Source: Roseiflexus castenholzii DSM 13941 (GTDB lineage: Bacteria; Chloroflexota; Chloroflexia; Chloroflexales; Roseiflexaceae). Taken from it: DNA of 64,000 bases. Positions within the stretch are counted from its first letter, which is position 1. Each line of letters begins with the position of its first letter. The position numbers were made by a program, and so were the translations under genes. The stretch lies in NCBI RefSeq assembly GCF_000017805.1, contig NC_009767.1, positions 3,596,001 through 3,660,000 on the forward strand, in the 5' to 3' direction. Of this stretch, positions 36,063 through 44,934 are shown piece after piece. The notes beneath the pieces are model-generated. The model ran no database searches and was not told the origin of the DNA. It was given only the letters and a program-made list of their open reading frames with translations.

Positions 36063-39000
36063 TCATGTATCTCTGGTGATCGTCGGCACATCGGTTGGCG
36101 TCGAACGATTATTGGCAGCATCGGTGGCGGTCACGACAAAATTGTTGTCGCCGGTCGCAAGGGTCACGCTGATCGAAAAACTTGTCCCGCCGCCGGTCAA
36201 CTGTTGCGAGGCCGCGACACTCTCACCCGTGTCGATCGCACCATTGTTATTGGCATCGTTCCATACCTGCACGAGACTGTTGGCTTCAGCAGTTCCCTGA
36301 ATATTGAAGGTTGTCGTCGTAGATAGAACCGTTGTTGGCGTGCTCGGAATGGTGACGGTCGGAGCGGGAGGCGGGGTTGTATCAATCACAATATCGCGCA
36401 GATCCGCTAGCGACTGGCCCGTAGGAATGGTCAGCACGGCATTATTCCCCGCCGCATCACGCAGCGTTGCCCCAGCCGTCAGCGTCAGCCCCGTGGAGTT
36501 GAGATCGCCAGTGTTCTGCCCCGCACCGACCACATAGGTTCCACTGGCGCTGACGCCACTGAAGGGCGCAATGGAGATCGTCACACCGGTGTTAAGCGTC
36601 ACCTGGAGCGAACCGCCGCTCAGCGCGACCGACTCGCCAAAGTTGACCGTGATATTAATGCTGGCGCCGACCCCATACGTCCCATCCGACGTCGAGGAGG
36701 TCACACTTGTCACGGCTGGCGGTATGGCATCGACCGTCCAGGTGCGACTGGCAGGCGTCGGATCGATGTTGCCGACCGAGTCAATGGCGCGCACTGCAAA
36801 TGTATGCGTGCCATTCGCCAGCGACAGGTTCTGCGGCGAAGAACATGCCAGGAATGCACCGCCATCCACACTGCACTCGAAGGTGCTGCCAGATTCGGAA
36901 GAAGTAAAGTTGAATGTCACCGACGGACCGGTTGTGCTACTGTCGGCGGGACCAGTGGTGATTGTTGTTTCCGGAGGTTGTGTATCGACCGTCCAGGTGC
37001 GACTGGCAGGCGTCGGATCGACATTGCCGACCGAGTCAACGGCGCGCACCTCGAACGTCTGTGAACCGTGCGTCAAACCGGTAATTGTGTGCGGGCTGGT
37101 GCAACTTGCAAACGATCCAGTATTCAAACGGCACTGGAACGTCGAAACCGACTCGGTCGAAGTGAACGTAAAGGTAACGCTGGTTGCACTGATAGTGCCG
37201 GTCGGTCCGCTGAGAATCGACGTATCCGGCGGGGTTGCATCAACCGTCCAGGTGCGACTGGCAGGCGTTGGATCGATGTTCCCGACCGCGTCGATGGCGC
37301 GCACGCTGAAGGTATACACACCGGTCGTCAGTCCGGTCAGATTTTGAGGGCTGGTGCATGGCGAAAATGCAGCGGTATTCAACCGGCACTCGAATGTTGC
37401 GCCTGCTTCCGACGAGAAGGTAAAACTCACATTCGGACCAGTCGTGCTACCGGCTGCCGGTCCTCCGGTAATCGACGTATCCGGCGGGGTTGCATCGACC
37501 GTCCAGGTGCGACTCGCCGGGCTGGCATCGATGTTCCCGGCTGCATCGATGGCGCGCACGCTGAAGGTATACACACCGGTCGTCAGTCCGGTCAGATTTT
37601 GAGGGCTGGTGCATGGCGAAAATGCAGCGGTATTCAACCGGCACTCGAATGTTGCGCCGGGTTCGGACGTGAACGTAAAGGCAACGGCTGGTCCCGTGGT
37701 GCTTCCAACCGAAGGACCGTCAGAGATAGACGTATTGGGGGGATTCGTGTCGATTGTCCACGTATACGCCGCTGGCGTACTGATATTTCCCGCCAGGTCG
37801 CGCGAGCGCACGTTGAAGGTGCGACTGCCATCAGCCAGGCCCGCAGGGGTCAATGGACTGGTGCAGGGCGCAAAACTGGCGCTATCAATACGGCACTCGA
37901 AAGTCACGCTGGGGCTTACATCGTCGCTACCGGTAAACGTAAACGGTATCGCCGGATTATTTGTCAACAATGGCGGCGTATTGCCCAGCGTAACAGTCGG
38001 CGGCGTCGTATCGATCACAATCTGGTCGCCAGCGTTGAACGGCAATTTCTCTACTGCATTACCATCGACGTTGGTCACACCATTGCTATTAACAAAATCG
38101 AGCCGGATGGTCTTGTTGCCGCCACCCGCATTCACCGTCACCGTCCATTGGTTGGTTGACGTACCGCTTGCGGGAGAGACCGACGCAATACTGGCGCCAA
38201 CCGCGCCGCCAAGGGTGACCAGGCTGAAGTTCGCTGCCGAGACGCCTTTGACTGCTTCGCTGAAATTGACCTGGAACTGCACACTGGCAGCGTTGGTTGG
38301 ACTACCGCCGACGCGCACAATCGAGGCCACTTCAGGGATTTCGGTCCCTGATCCACTCAGGCTCACCAGCAAGACCCCGCCAGCGGACGAGGTTTCGATC
38401 CGAAGCTGGCCCGTGCGTTGCCCCGCCGCTGCTGGCGTGAAGGTCAGGGTAATCGCACACGAGGCGCCCGGCGCCAGCGACGCGCCGCAGTTCTCGGCGC
38501 CACCACTGACGCGCGCAAAATCGGCTGCATGGACGCCACCGATCACGATTTCGTCGATTGTCAGCGGCGCATTACCGGTATTTTTCAGCAACAGCGTGCG
38601 CGGCGCTCCGGTTGTTCCTTTTTTGATGCTGCCAAACGCAATCGATGCCGGATCGACCTCACCGCTGCCTGCGACCACAGTCGTTGGCTGCGGCGCCGCC
38701 GTCGGCGACGACGCAACCGTGGCAGTCGGACGCAGCGCCGTTGCAACCGGAGATGGGGTAACCGCCGGGCGCGTGGTAGGAGATGGCGCGTTGCCGGTAG
38801 GCGCCTGCGCCGCAGCAGTCGGACCCTGCGCGGTCGTAGTTTGCGCCAGTTGCGCTTCGAGCGCCGCGCCGGTCGCTGCCAGCGCCTGCGCTTCTGCCGT
38901 CTGGGCTGCTGCCAGTGAGGTGACTGTCGCCTGAAACGCTGCGGCAAGCGCCGTTTGTGCGCTTGCCTGTTGTTCGGTCGGCAACGCCGCTACCGCAGAT

Positions 39001-40337
39001 TGGGTTGCCGCCAGCGCCGCGCCTGCTTCAGCAAGCGCCGTCTGTCCCTGAACTGCCTGCTGGGTCGCGCGCGCAGCAAGGCGCGCCGACTCCTCAGTGA
39101 TATTCCGGCCCTGTGTCCCGGCAAGAAAGCCGCTGCCAGGAACGGCAGACCACACCACCGCCGGCACATTCAGCCCATAGAGCAGGAAGAGCGCCACGAA
39201 CAGCGCCAGTGGCGACCAGACCGGCAGCAGCGCCGTCTGCACAAAACGCACCTCATCATGCAGGAGACGGGAGGGTAAACCATGAATGTCGTCCTGCTCC
39301 TCGACCTCGATGGTCAGCGCGTGGGTGAGGTCGCCGCCGAAGGTGCGGCGAGGAGCGGCTATCGTCAGCGGTATGTCTGCCGTCTCTCCTGGCGCGAGCA
39401 CAACACGATCCTCGGCAAACGCGACGCTGGCCATCTGGCGCTCATCGGTTGCGCGCAGATGGTACGCCGCCTGAGCATTACCGTTATTGCGCAGATGAAC
39501 GGTCACCACCGCCTGGTCACGTCCACGCACCCGATGCGGCGAGACCTGCATCTCACCCGCCAGAAATGGCGCCACACGCCATTCCAGCGCCAAATCGGCA
39601 GCGGCAGACGGATCTTCCTGCGGCACGGCGCGCAGGCGCACATCGTAGGGACGGACCATGCTCTCCACGGTGGCAGGCGCCTGCACACGCACACTCGTCG
39701 TCTTCATCGAAAACGGCGGCACACGCAGCGTTGGGACCGGTTCCACCCACAGTTCGGGCAGACCCTCGAGCACAAGCGCAACAGTTAGTGGAGCGGGAGT
39801 CCGGTTAGTGACGCGCACCTCAACATCCGTCGGTTCACCGGGGATCAGCGTCAACGCCATCTGCACTGGCGACAGCGCAAGCGCCAATCCCGACGGAGCG
39901 CCTCCCGCGATCCGTTGAGTCGGCGCAGCATGGACATCGGCAGGAGCGCCTGGCGATGGTTCCGACGACAATGGCGCCCCAATATCGAGGCGCAGCGTAT
40001 ATGGACCGATGTGCACCTCCTGTCCCGGCTCCCAAACCTGTGGCGTCTGCGGCGTGAGGCGCACACGACCCAAGCGCGTGCCGCTTTTCGATCCCAGATC
40101 GGTAATGGTGGCGCGGCTGCCGTCCCAGTCGATCCGCGCGTGGTTGCGCGAAACAACCGGAGCATCGAGTTGAAGCGCGTTATTTGCCAGACGCCCGACC
40201 GTTATTCCAGCGGACGTCAGCGCAATCGCGCGAACCGAACCGCTCTGCGCATCGATCACGGCAACCTGCGGCGATCTGTCCCCAGACGGAGGCGCAGATT
40301 GAGAGTCGGGGGTGTTGGATGGGTTGATGTCGGGCAC
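36063..40337 (-). CDS. FHA-domain membrane protein with adhesin-like Ig repeats
   Basis: The start is a GTG 8 bases after AGGAGG; another GTG three codons earlier touches that site and is unlikely. The 1424 residues comprise an FHA domain (about 30-110: VGRLANNALQL, SRNHARIDWDG; the usual NG turn reads SKSGT), two NEW3/Ig-like domains, and a membrane helix (about 370-392: LALFVALFLLYGLNVPAV). An Ala/Gln-rich coiled coil and a choice-of-anchor-D domain (about 560-670: SIAFGSIKKGTTGAPRTL) follow. Beyond these come Ig/cadherin-like repeats of about 85 residues with the core TFSVRAIDxxGNIDxxPASRTWTVD. The FHA faces the cytosol and the repeats face outside. No kinase domain is present. It probably acts as a phosphothreonine reader linking inside to the cell surface. 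Confidence 0.88.
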   Translation of the reverse strand: MPDINPSNTPDSQSAPPSGDRSPQVAVIDAQSGSVRAIALTSAGITVGRLANNALQLDAPVVSRNHARIDWDGSRATITDLGSKSGTRLGRVRLTPQTPQVWEPGQEVHIGPYTLRLDIGAPLSSEPSPGAPADVHAAPTQRIAGGAPSGLALALSPVQMALTLIPGEPTDVEVRVTNRTPAPLTVALVLEGLPELWVEPVPTLRVPPFSMKTTSVRVQAPATVESMVRPYDVRLRAVPQEDPSAAADLALEWRVAPFLAGEMQVSPHRVRGRDQAVVTVHLRNNGNAQAAYHLRATDERQMASVAFAEDRVVLAPGETADIPLTIAAPRRTFGGDLTHALTIEVEEQDDIHGLPSRLLHDEVRFVQTALLPVWSPLALFVALFLLYGLNVPAVVWSAVPGSGFLAGTQGRNITEESARLAARATQQAVQGQTALAEAGAALAATQSAVAALPTEQQASAQTALAAAFQATVTSLAAAQTAEAQALAATGAALEAQLAQTTTAQGPTAAAQAPTGNAPSPTTRPAVTPSPVATALRPTATVASSPTAAPQPTTVVAGSGEVDPASIAFGSIKKGTTGAPRTLLLKNTGNAPLTIDEIVIGGVHAADFARVSGGAENCGASLAPGASCAITLTFTPAAAGQRTGQLRIETSSAGGVLLVSLSGSGTEIPEVASIVRVGGSPTNAASVQFQVNFSEAVKGVSAANFSLVTLGGAVGASIASVSPASGTSTNQWTVTVNAGGGNKTIRLDFVNSNGVTNVDGNAVEKLPFNAGDQIVIDTTPPTVTLGNTPPLLTNNPAIPFTFTGSDDVSPSVTFECRIDSASFAPCTSPLTPAGLADGSRTFNVRSRDLAGNISTPAAYTWTIDTNPPNTSISDGPSVGSTTGPAVAFTFTSEPGATFECRLNTAAFSPCTSPQNLTGLTTGVYTFSVRAIDAAGNIDASPASRTWTVDATPPDTSITGGPAAGSTTGPNVSFTFSSEAGATFECRLNTAAFSPCTSPQNLTGLTTGVYTFSVRAIDAVGNIDPTPASRTWTVDATPPDTSILSGPTGTISATSVTFTFTSTESVSTFQCRLNTGSFASCTSPHTITGLTHGSQTFEVRAVDSVGNVDPTPASRTWTVDTQPPETTITTGPADSSTTGPSVTFNFTSSESGSTFECSVDGGAFLACSSPQNLSLANGTHTFAVRAIDSVGNIDPTPASRTWTVDAIPPAVTSVTSSTSDGTYGVGASINITVNFGESVALSGGSLQVTLNTGVTISIAPFSGVSASGTYVVGAGQNTGDLNSTGLTLTAGATLRDAAGNNAVLTIPTGQSLADLRDIVIDTTPPPAPTVTIPSTPTTVLSTTTTFNIQGTAEANSLVQVWNDANNNGAIDTGESVAASQQLTGGGTSFSISVTLATGDNNFVVTATDAANNRSTPTDVPTITRDT
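37291..37658. repeat. 113-bp perfect direct repeat inside the Ig-repeat region
   Basis: Bases 37291-37403 and 37546-37658 are identical, 255 bases apart (85 codons, one Ig repeat). Other repeats in the gene are more diverged, so this pair is recent duplication or gene conversion. Confidence 0.9.
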
Positions 40338-40373
40338 GACGCACACCTCCTGAACCGTTGATGGGAAGAAATG

Positions 40374-43058
40374 TCATGGTTGATTGATTTGCAGATCGAT
40401 CTGTGCAGTGCGAACCTGGCTCCCATGGGTGACGGTGATGGTCATCCGCGCCTGTCCGATGGCGCCGCGACGGTACTGAAGCCGACTCAACCGGCTATTC
40501 GCATCGGCAAGCGTGGTCATAAATGTCTGCGGCGTAGACGTTTGAGCAAACCCGTCCAAGCCGGTGATACGCATCTCTCCCGCGTTATTGCTCGGATTTA
40601 CTCCGACGATGTTCAACCGAACCATGACAGTATCAGTGTCGGGCGCGCCGCTGATAACCACCCCATCGATATCGGTCCATGGCGTGCTGGCGCCCCCGGT
40701 GACATTAACCGACGTCGGCGCGGTCAGGGTTAGTGTAACCGGTTCAGGTGTCTCAGTCGGCGTCAGCGTTGGCGTTTCGGTCGGCGTTGGCGTCAGCGTC
40801 TCCGTGGGGGTCGGCGTCAGCGTCTCGGTCGGCGTAGCCGTTGGCAGCGGCGTTGGTGTATGGGTATTGGTTGGCGTAGCCGTCGGCAGCGGCGTTGGTG
40901 TATTGGTCGGCGTGGCGGTGGCGCCAGGCAGTGGTGTGCCGGTATTGGTCGGCGTCTGGGTAGGAGCGAATGTGGCGGTCGGCGTGGCAGTTGCGATACC
41001 CGCAGCCGGTCGAATCGTGCCAACCGCGACATTATCGGCGAAATTCGCCCCGGCAGCGCTGGTCAGAACCACCCGGAACCGTCGATCGGTCGCGGTTGTG
41101 GAACTCGGCAGCGCCTGCACGACGATCACCCGTTCGGTTTCGCCCGGATTGAATGCCAGCGTACCACTGACGCTCCGATAATCGATGCCCGCCCGGGCCG
41201 TATCATCTTCAGTCGTGTACTCGACACTCACGGTTGCAGAACTGCTGCTGGACAGACGCACGGTGAACGTCATCGTTGTCTCACCGCTTGTGCGGCGTTG
41301 CACCGACGCATCATCGATGGTCAATTCGGGCAACCCTGGCGCTGGTGTCTGAGTCGGCGCCGGAGTTGGCGTGAGTGTCGGCGTGCGGGTGCGCGTCAGC
41401 GTTGCGGTTGGGGACGGAGCGCCGGCAACCGGTGACGCCGTCGGCGCAGGCAGCGTCCCCGGCGGAACCGTGGCAAATGGTGCGTCTGTCGGCGGAGGCA
41501 GCGTCGGCAACGCAGTGAACTGAAGCGCAATTGCGGTTGCAGAAGCAAATTGCGCTGCCAGCGTCGCCTGGAGCGCCACCTGCTGATCGGCAGGCGCCGC
41601 CGTCGCCGTTTGCGCCAGCGCCGCGAGGGTCGCCTGCCCTTGCTGTTCAATGAGTTGCAATTGTTGTGCCGTTGCCGTCGCTTCTGCGGCAGCCGTTGCG
41701 CGCATATCCGGCGGCGACTCGGTTGGCGCAGCAAAGATGCCGTACCCTGGCAGCATGCCGGCAAGCGATGCCGGCAACGCAGCAAAACCGCACAACAGCG
41801 CCAGCAACAGCAACGTCAGCACCATCGGTATCCACCAGAGTGGAAATGCTGGCGTCTGCACAAACTGCGCCTGCACGCTCAGCGTTTCGCGCAGCGCCTG
41901 CTGAACATCGGTCTCGACCGCCTGCACAGTGAACGGGTGCTGTCGTTCTGCGCCAAACACACGACGTTCGACAACGACCGTCAGCGATGTCTCTGCGGCT
42001 TCGCCAGGTCCGACAGTCAGGCGCTCCTGCGCAATCGAATACGCCAGTTCCTGAAGATCATCGGTTGCGCTGAGCGCATACGATGCCGGAACATTACCAT
42101 TATTGCGCACAGTAACGGTATACACCGCCCGATCGCGACCTCTGGCGCGTTTCGGCGCAATCGACAATTCTCCCGCCAGGAAGGGCGCCACCCGCCACTC
42201 CAGCGGCGCCTCGAACATGAGCGTCGGCAGTTCGGCGGCGAATGCCTGAAGCGAGACCGCATACGACCCGGCGCGGCTCGCACTGGATGCCGGCGCCTGG
42301 ACGAGCAGAGTCGCCGGAACCCGCGCCCCAGGCATAACGGTGACCGTCGGTGCAACCTCGACCCACTCCGGCGGCAACCCATCGAGCATCAGAGAAACGG
42401 TGAGCGGAATCGTCGCATGATTGGTCACAACAACATTGATTGTGACGTGCTCGCCAGGAGTCAGAGTCAGCGCACGTTGATCCGGCAAAACGGCGAGCGC
42501 AACCGCAGTCGCCGGTTCAACGGCGGCTCCTGCGCGTTCCGGGGCAGCCATGTCGGGATTCAAAAGACCGGTGGGCACAGCAGGCGACGACGGCGCATCC
42601 GCCGGCACAAGGCGTCCCGTGGGCGCGCCAGGGATTGCAGCAGCGGCAGCCGCCGCCGCAGGCGCCGGCGGCGGGGCGCCAGGATAGAGACGCAGGGTAT
42701 AGCGGCCAATACGCAGCGGTTGATCGGGAAGCCATTCATACGGGGTTTGCGGCGTCAGACGCACAGCGCCCAGGAATGTTCCCGACTTCGAGCCGAGATC
42801 GGTCACGCGGGCGCGCCGTCCATCCCACTCGACACGGGCATGGTTGCGCGAGATGGTCGGATCATCGAGAACCAGAGCGCTGCTTTTGAGGCGACCAATC
42901 GTTACTCCTGCCGCCGTCACTTCAACAGACTGAGCAGGTTGACCACGCGCATCAATCAGCGCGACAAAAGCAGGGCGTTCGTTCGTAGAAGAAGCAACAA
43001 CCTGCGTAGCATATGGATTGGGCGACGCCTCTGAGTCAGGCGCTTCGTCTGGCGACAT
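40374..43058 (-). CDS. FHA-domain membrane protein with Calx-beta domain
   Basis: The start MSPDEAPD follows AGAGGG at 6 bases; an ATG two codons upstream touches that site. The 894 residues comprise an FHA domain (about 35-115: IGRLKSSALVL, SRNHARVEWDG, GSKSGTF), two NEW3/Ig-like domains, and a membrane helix (about 403-428: WWIPMVLTLLLLALLCGF). Then come an Ala/Gln coil, a Thr/Pro linker, a Calx-beta domain (about 583-680: TFTVRLSSSSSATVSVEYTT ... ARAGIDYRSVSGTLAFNPGE) and a long run of TxTPT repeats. A C-terminal beta domain (LTGxxGFAQTSTPQTFMTT type) closes the protein. No kinase domain is present. It parallels the preceding FHA protein in its cytosolic half but carries a different outside half. 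Confidence 0.88.
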   Translation of the reverse strand: MSPDEAPDSEASPNPYATQVVASSTNERPAFVALIDARGQPAQSVEVTAAGVTIGRLKSSALVLDDPTISRNHARVEWDGRRARVTDLGSKSGTFLGAVRLTPQTPYEWLPDQPLRIGRYTLRLYPGAPPPAPAAAAAAAAIPGAPTGRLVPADAPSSPAVPTGLLNPDMAAPERAGAAVEPATAVALAVLPDQRALTLTPGEHVTINVVVTNHATIPLTVSLMLDGLPPEWVEVAPTVTVMPGARVPATLLVQAPASSASRAGSYAVSLQAFAAELPTLMFEAPLEWRVAPFLAGELSIAPKRARGRDRAVYTVTVRNNGNVPASYALSATDDLQELAYSIAQERLTVGPGEAAETSLTVVVERRVFGAERQHPFTVQAVETDVQQALRETLSVQAQFVQTPAFPLWWIPMVLTLLLLALLCGFAALPASLAGMLPGYGIFAAPTESPPDMRATAAAEATATAQQLQLIEQQGQATLAALAQTATAAPADQQVALQATLAAQFASATAIALQFTALPTLPPPTDAPFATVPPGTLPAPTASPVAGAPSPTATLTRTRTPTLTPTPAPTQTPAPGLPELTIDDASVQRRTSGETTMTFTVRLSSSSSATVSVEYTTEDDTARAGIDYRSVSGTLAFNPGETERVIVVQALPSSTTATDRRFRVVLTSAAGANFADNVAVGTIRPAAGIATATPTATFAPTQTPTNTGTPLPGATATPTNTPTPLPTATPTNTHTPTPLPTATPTETLTPTPTETLTPTPTETPTLTPTETPEPVTLTLTAPTSVNVTGGASTPWTDIDGVVISGAPDTDTVMVRLNIVGVNPSNNAGEMRITGLDGFAQTSTPQTFMTTLADANSRLSRLQYRRGAIGQARMTITVTHGSQVRTAQIDLQINQP

Positions 43059-43078
43059 ACACATCCCTCTGCAAGGCT

Positions 43079-44932
43079 CTAAATCGGCAAGAGCGATGTT
43101 TGCACGAATGTAGCCTCTGCTGTTGCCGTGCCAACTCCCAACACTGCTGCAATCACCTTAAACCGATGCGTTTGGGCGCCGCCAAAAATACGCCGATTGC
43201 TGCGCACCTCGAGCGACGTCTCGACCGTTTCCCCGGGAGGGAGATGAAGTTCGTGCTGCGCGAAATTGTACGCCAGCGCCTGATGGTCATCTTCCGCCAT
43301 CAACACGATATGCGCTATCGCACCACCCTGATTCGTCAACTGAACCGCATACCGCGCCTGATCACGTCCGCGAGCCATCTCAGGCATGATCTGCACACTC
43401 AGCGACGGCGGCGCGGCGACACTCCACGACGCCTGCACCGATGCGCCTGTCTGTGGTTGAATGGTCGAGCACGCATGAACCTGCACATCGTAGGTTCCGC
43501 CGCGCGCGTCGGGAGACACAGGCACATACAGCGCCAGTCGAACCACCGTTTGCGATCCGGCGGCCACCCGAACCGGACCCTCCGGCATGCGTATCCAGGA
43601 AGCGGGCCATCCTTCGACCGCCAGCGCCAGCGTGTCGTCGCTATTGCCACGGTTGAGCAGCGTCACCTCGATGACAACCTCCTGACCGGCGACGACCTGA
43701 AGCGAATCCTGACCGGGCGCCAGGGTCATACCAATCTGATCATCCCGATGTTGAGCCAGTTCCAGCGTAAACGGACCGACCTCCAGACGCTGCCCGATTT
43801 CCCAGGCATGCGATTCATGCGGCGTCATCGGTGCGCCATCGAGCAGCGTCCCGCCGCGCGATCCCAGGTCCTTCACGCGCACACGCCGCCCACTCCATTC
43901 GATGGTCAGGTGATTACGTGACACTGCCGGATCATCGAGCACAATCTGATGCCCCGCGCGCCGCCCGACGGTCAACCCCTGTTCCGTGAGTGGAACCTGC
44001 TGCACCACCTGTCCCGCCGCATCGATCACCCAGACGACCAACCCCTCGGGCACAGGCGGTAGAGGCGCTGGCGCCTGCATCACCCGACGGAGCGCCTGAG
44101 CCAGTTCCGCGCCGGTTGCGAAGCGCTCCTCCGGTTTCTTCGCCAGGCAGCGAAGAATGATCGCCTCAACCGCAACCGGCAGATCAGACGCGACCGTGCG
44201 CGGCGACGGCGGCTGCGCGTAGACGTGCTTCTCAACCGCCTCACTGATTCGGCTGACAGTGAACGGCAAATAGCCGGTAACCACTTCATACAGCACTATC
44301 CCGAGCGAATAGATGTCACTGCGCCCATCAACCGGCAGCCCCTGACACTGTTCCGGCGACATGTACGCCGGCGTACCGACCGTCATCCCGCTGGCGGTAA
44401 TGCCGCCGCCGCCTTCGACCATCCGCGCCAGACCGAAATCAGTCAGTTTGAGCACATAGAGCGAGCGTCCGCCAGGACCGGCGTGCCGTTCGATCAGCAT
44501 ATTATCCGGCTTGATATCGCGATGCACAATCCCCCTGGCGTGCGCAAAATCGAGCGCTTCCGCCGCCTGCCGGATCAGATCGAGACCAAAGGTGAGCGGC
44601 CATTTCACACCTTCACGCATGCGACGGTCGAGCAACGTGCGCAGCGATCCGTCGGGCATATACTCCATCGCAATATAGTACCGACCTTGCTGTTCATCGA
44701 AATTGAAGATACGCACAATATGCGGATGTTCAAGCGCAGCAACCGCCTGCGCCTCCTGACGAAAGCGCGCCTGAAAGCCGGGATCGCTCGCCATGTGCGG
44801 ATGCATGACCTTGATCGCCTGCAAGCGATCAAGGTGAACGTGGCGCGCCCGAAACACCTGCCCCATGCCACCCGCGCCCAGTAGCGCCTCGATACGGCAG
44901 TTCCCGATGATCTGTCCCAGAAGATCGTTCAT
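43079..44932 (-). CDS. Ser/Thr protein kinase with FHA domain, ending before its membrane segment
   Basis: The start (MNDLLGQIIGN) aligns with the two kinases upstream, and its ATG lies 2 bases after the previous stop. The 617 residues comprise a Pkn/PASTA-type kinase domain (about 12-275) with an intact Gly loop (LGAGGMGQVF), Lys41 and HRDIKPDN and DFGLAR motifs. An FHA domain follows (VGRRAGHQIVL, SRNHLTIEW; the turn is SRGGT instead of NG). Two NEW3-like Ig domains then run to a stop after FVQTSLLPI. In all five paralogues this same phrase (FVQxxLIP/LLP) leads straight into a membrane helix and an outside domain, which are missing here. The product is therefore predicted to be cytosolic, whether by mutation or by design. 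Confidence 0.92.
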   Translation of the reverse strand: MNDLLGQIIGNCRIEALLGAGGMGQVFRARHVHLDRLQAIKVMHPHMASDPGFQARFRQEAQAVAALEHPHIVRIFNFDEQQGRYYIAMEYMPDGSLRTLLDRRMREGVKWPLTFGLDLIRQAAEALDFAHARGIVHRDIKPDNMLIERHAGPGGRSLYVLKLTDFGLARMVEGGGGITASGMTVGTPAYMSPEQCQGLPVDGRSDIYSLGIVLYEVVTGYLPFTVSRISEAVEKHVYAQPPSPRTVASDLPVAVEAIILRCLAKKPEERFATGAELAQALRRVMQAPAPLPPVPEGLVVWVIDAAGQVVQQVPLTEQGLTVGRRAGHQIVLDDPAVSRNHLTIEWSGRRVRVKDLGSRGGTLLDGAPMTPHESHAWEIGQRLEVGPFTLELAQHRDDQIGMTLAPGQDSLQVVAGQEVVIEVTLLNRGNSDDTLALAVEGWPASWIRMPEGPVRVAAGSQTVVRLALYVPVSPDARGGTYDVQVHACSTIQPQTGASVQASWSVAAPPSLSVQIMPEMARGRDQARYAVQLTNQGGAIAHIVLMAEDDHQALAYNFAQHELHLPPGETVETSLEVRSNRRIFGGAQTHRFKVIAAVLGVGTATAEATFVQTSLLPI

Positions 44933-44934
44933 CA

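Noticed and set aside
41550..43034. Plus-strand open frame of about 490 codons opposite the Calx-beta FHA gene
   Set aside because: Arg-rich shadow of the third-position GC bias; no start site or domain.
43079..44932. Frameshift in the short FHA kinase
   Set aside because: The stop is clean and the next gene has its own ribosome site; no continuing frame with a membrane helix is seen immediately after, so a simple one-base frameshift is not supported.
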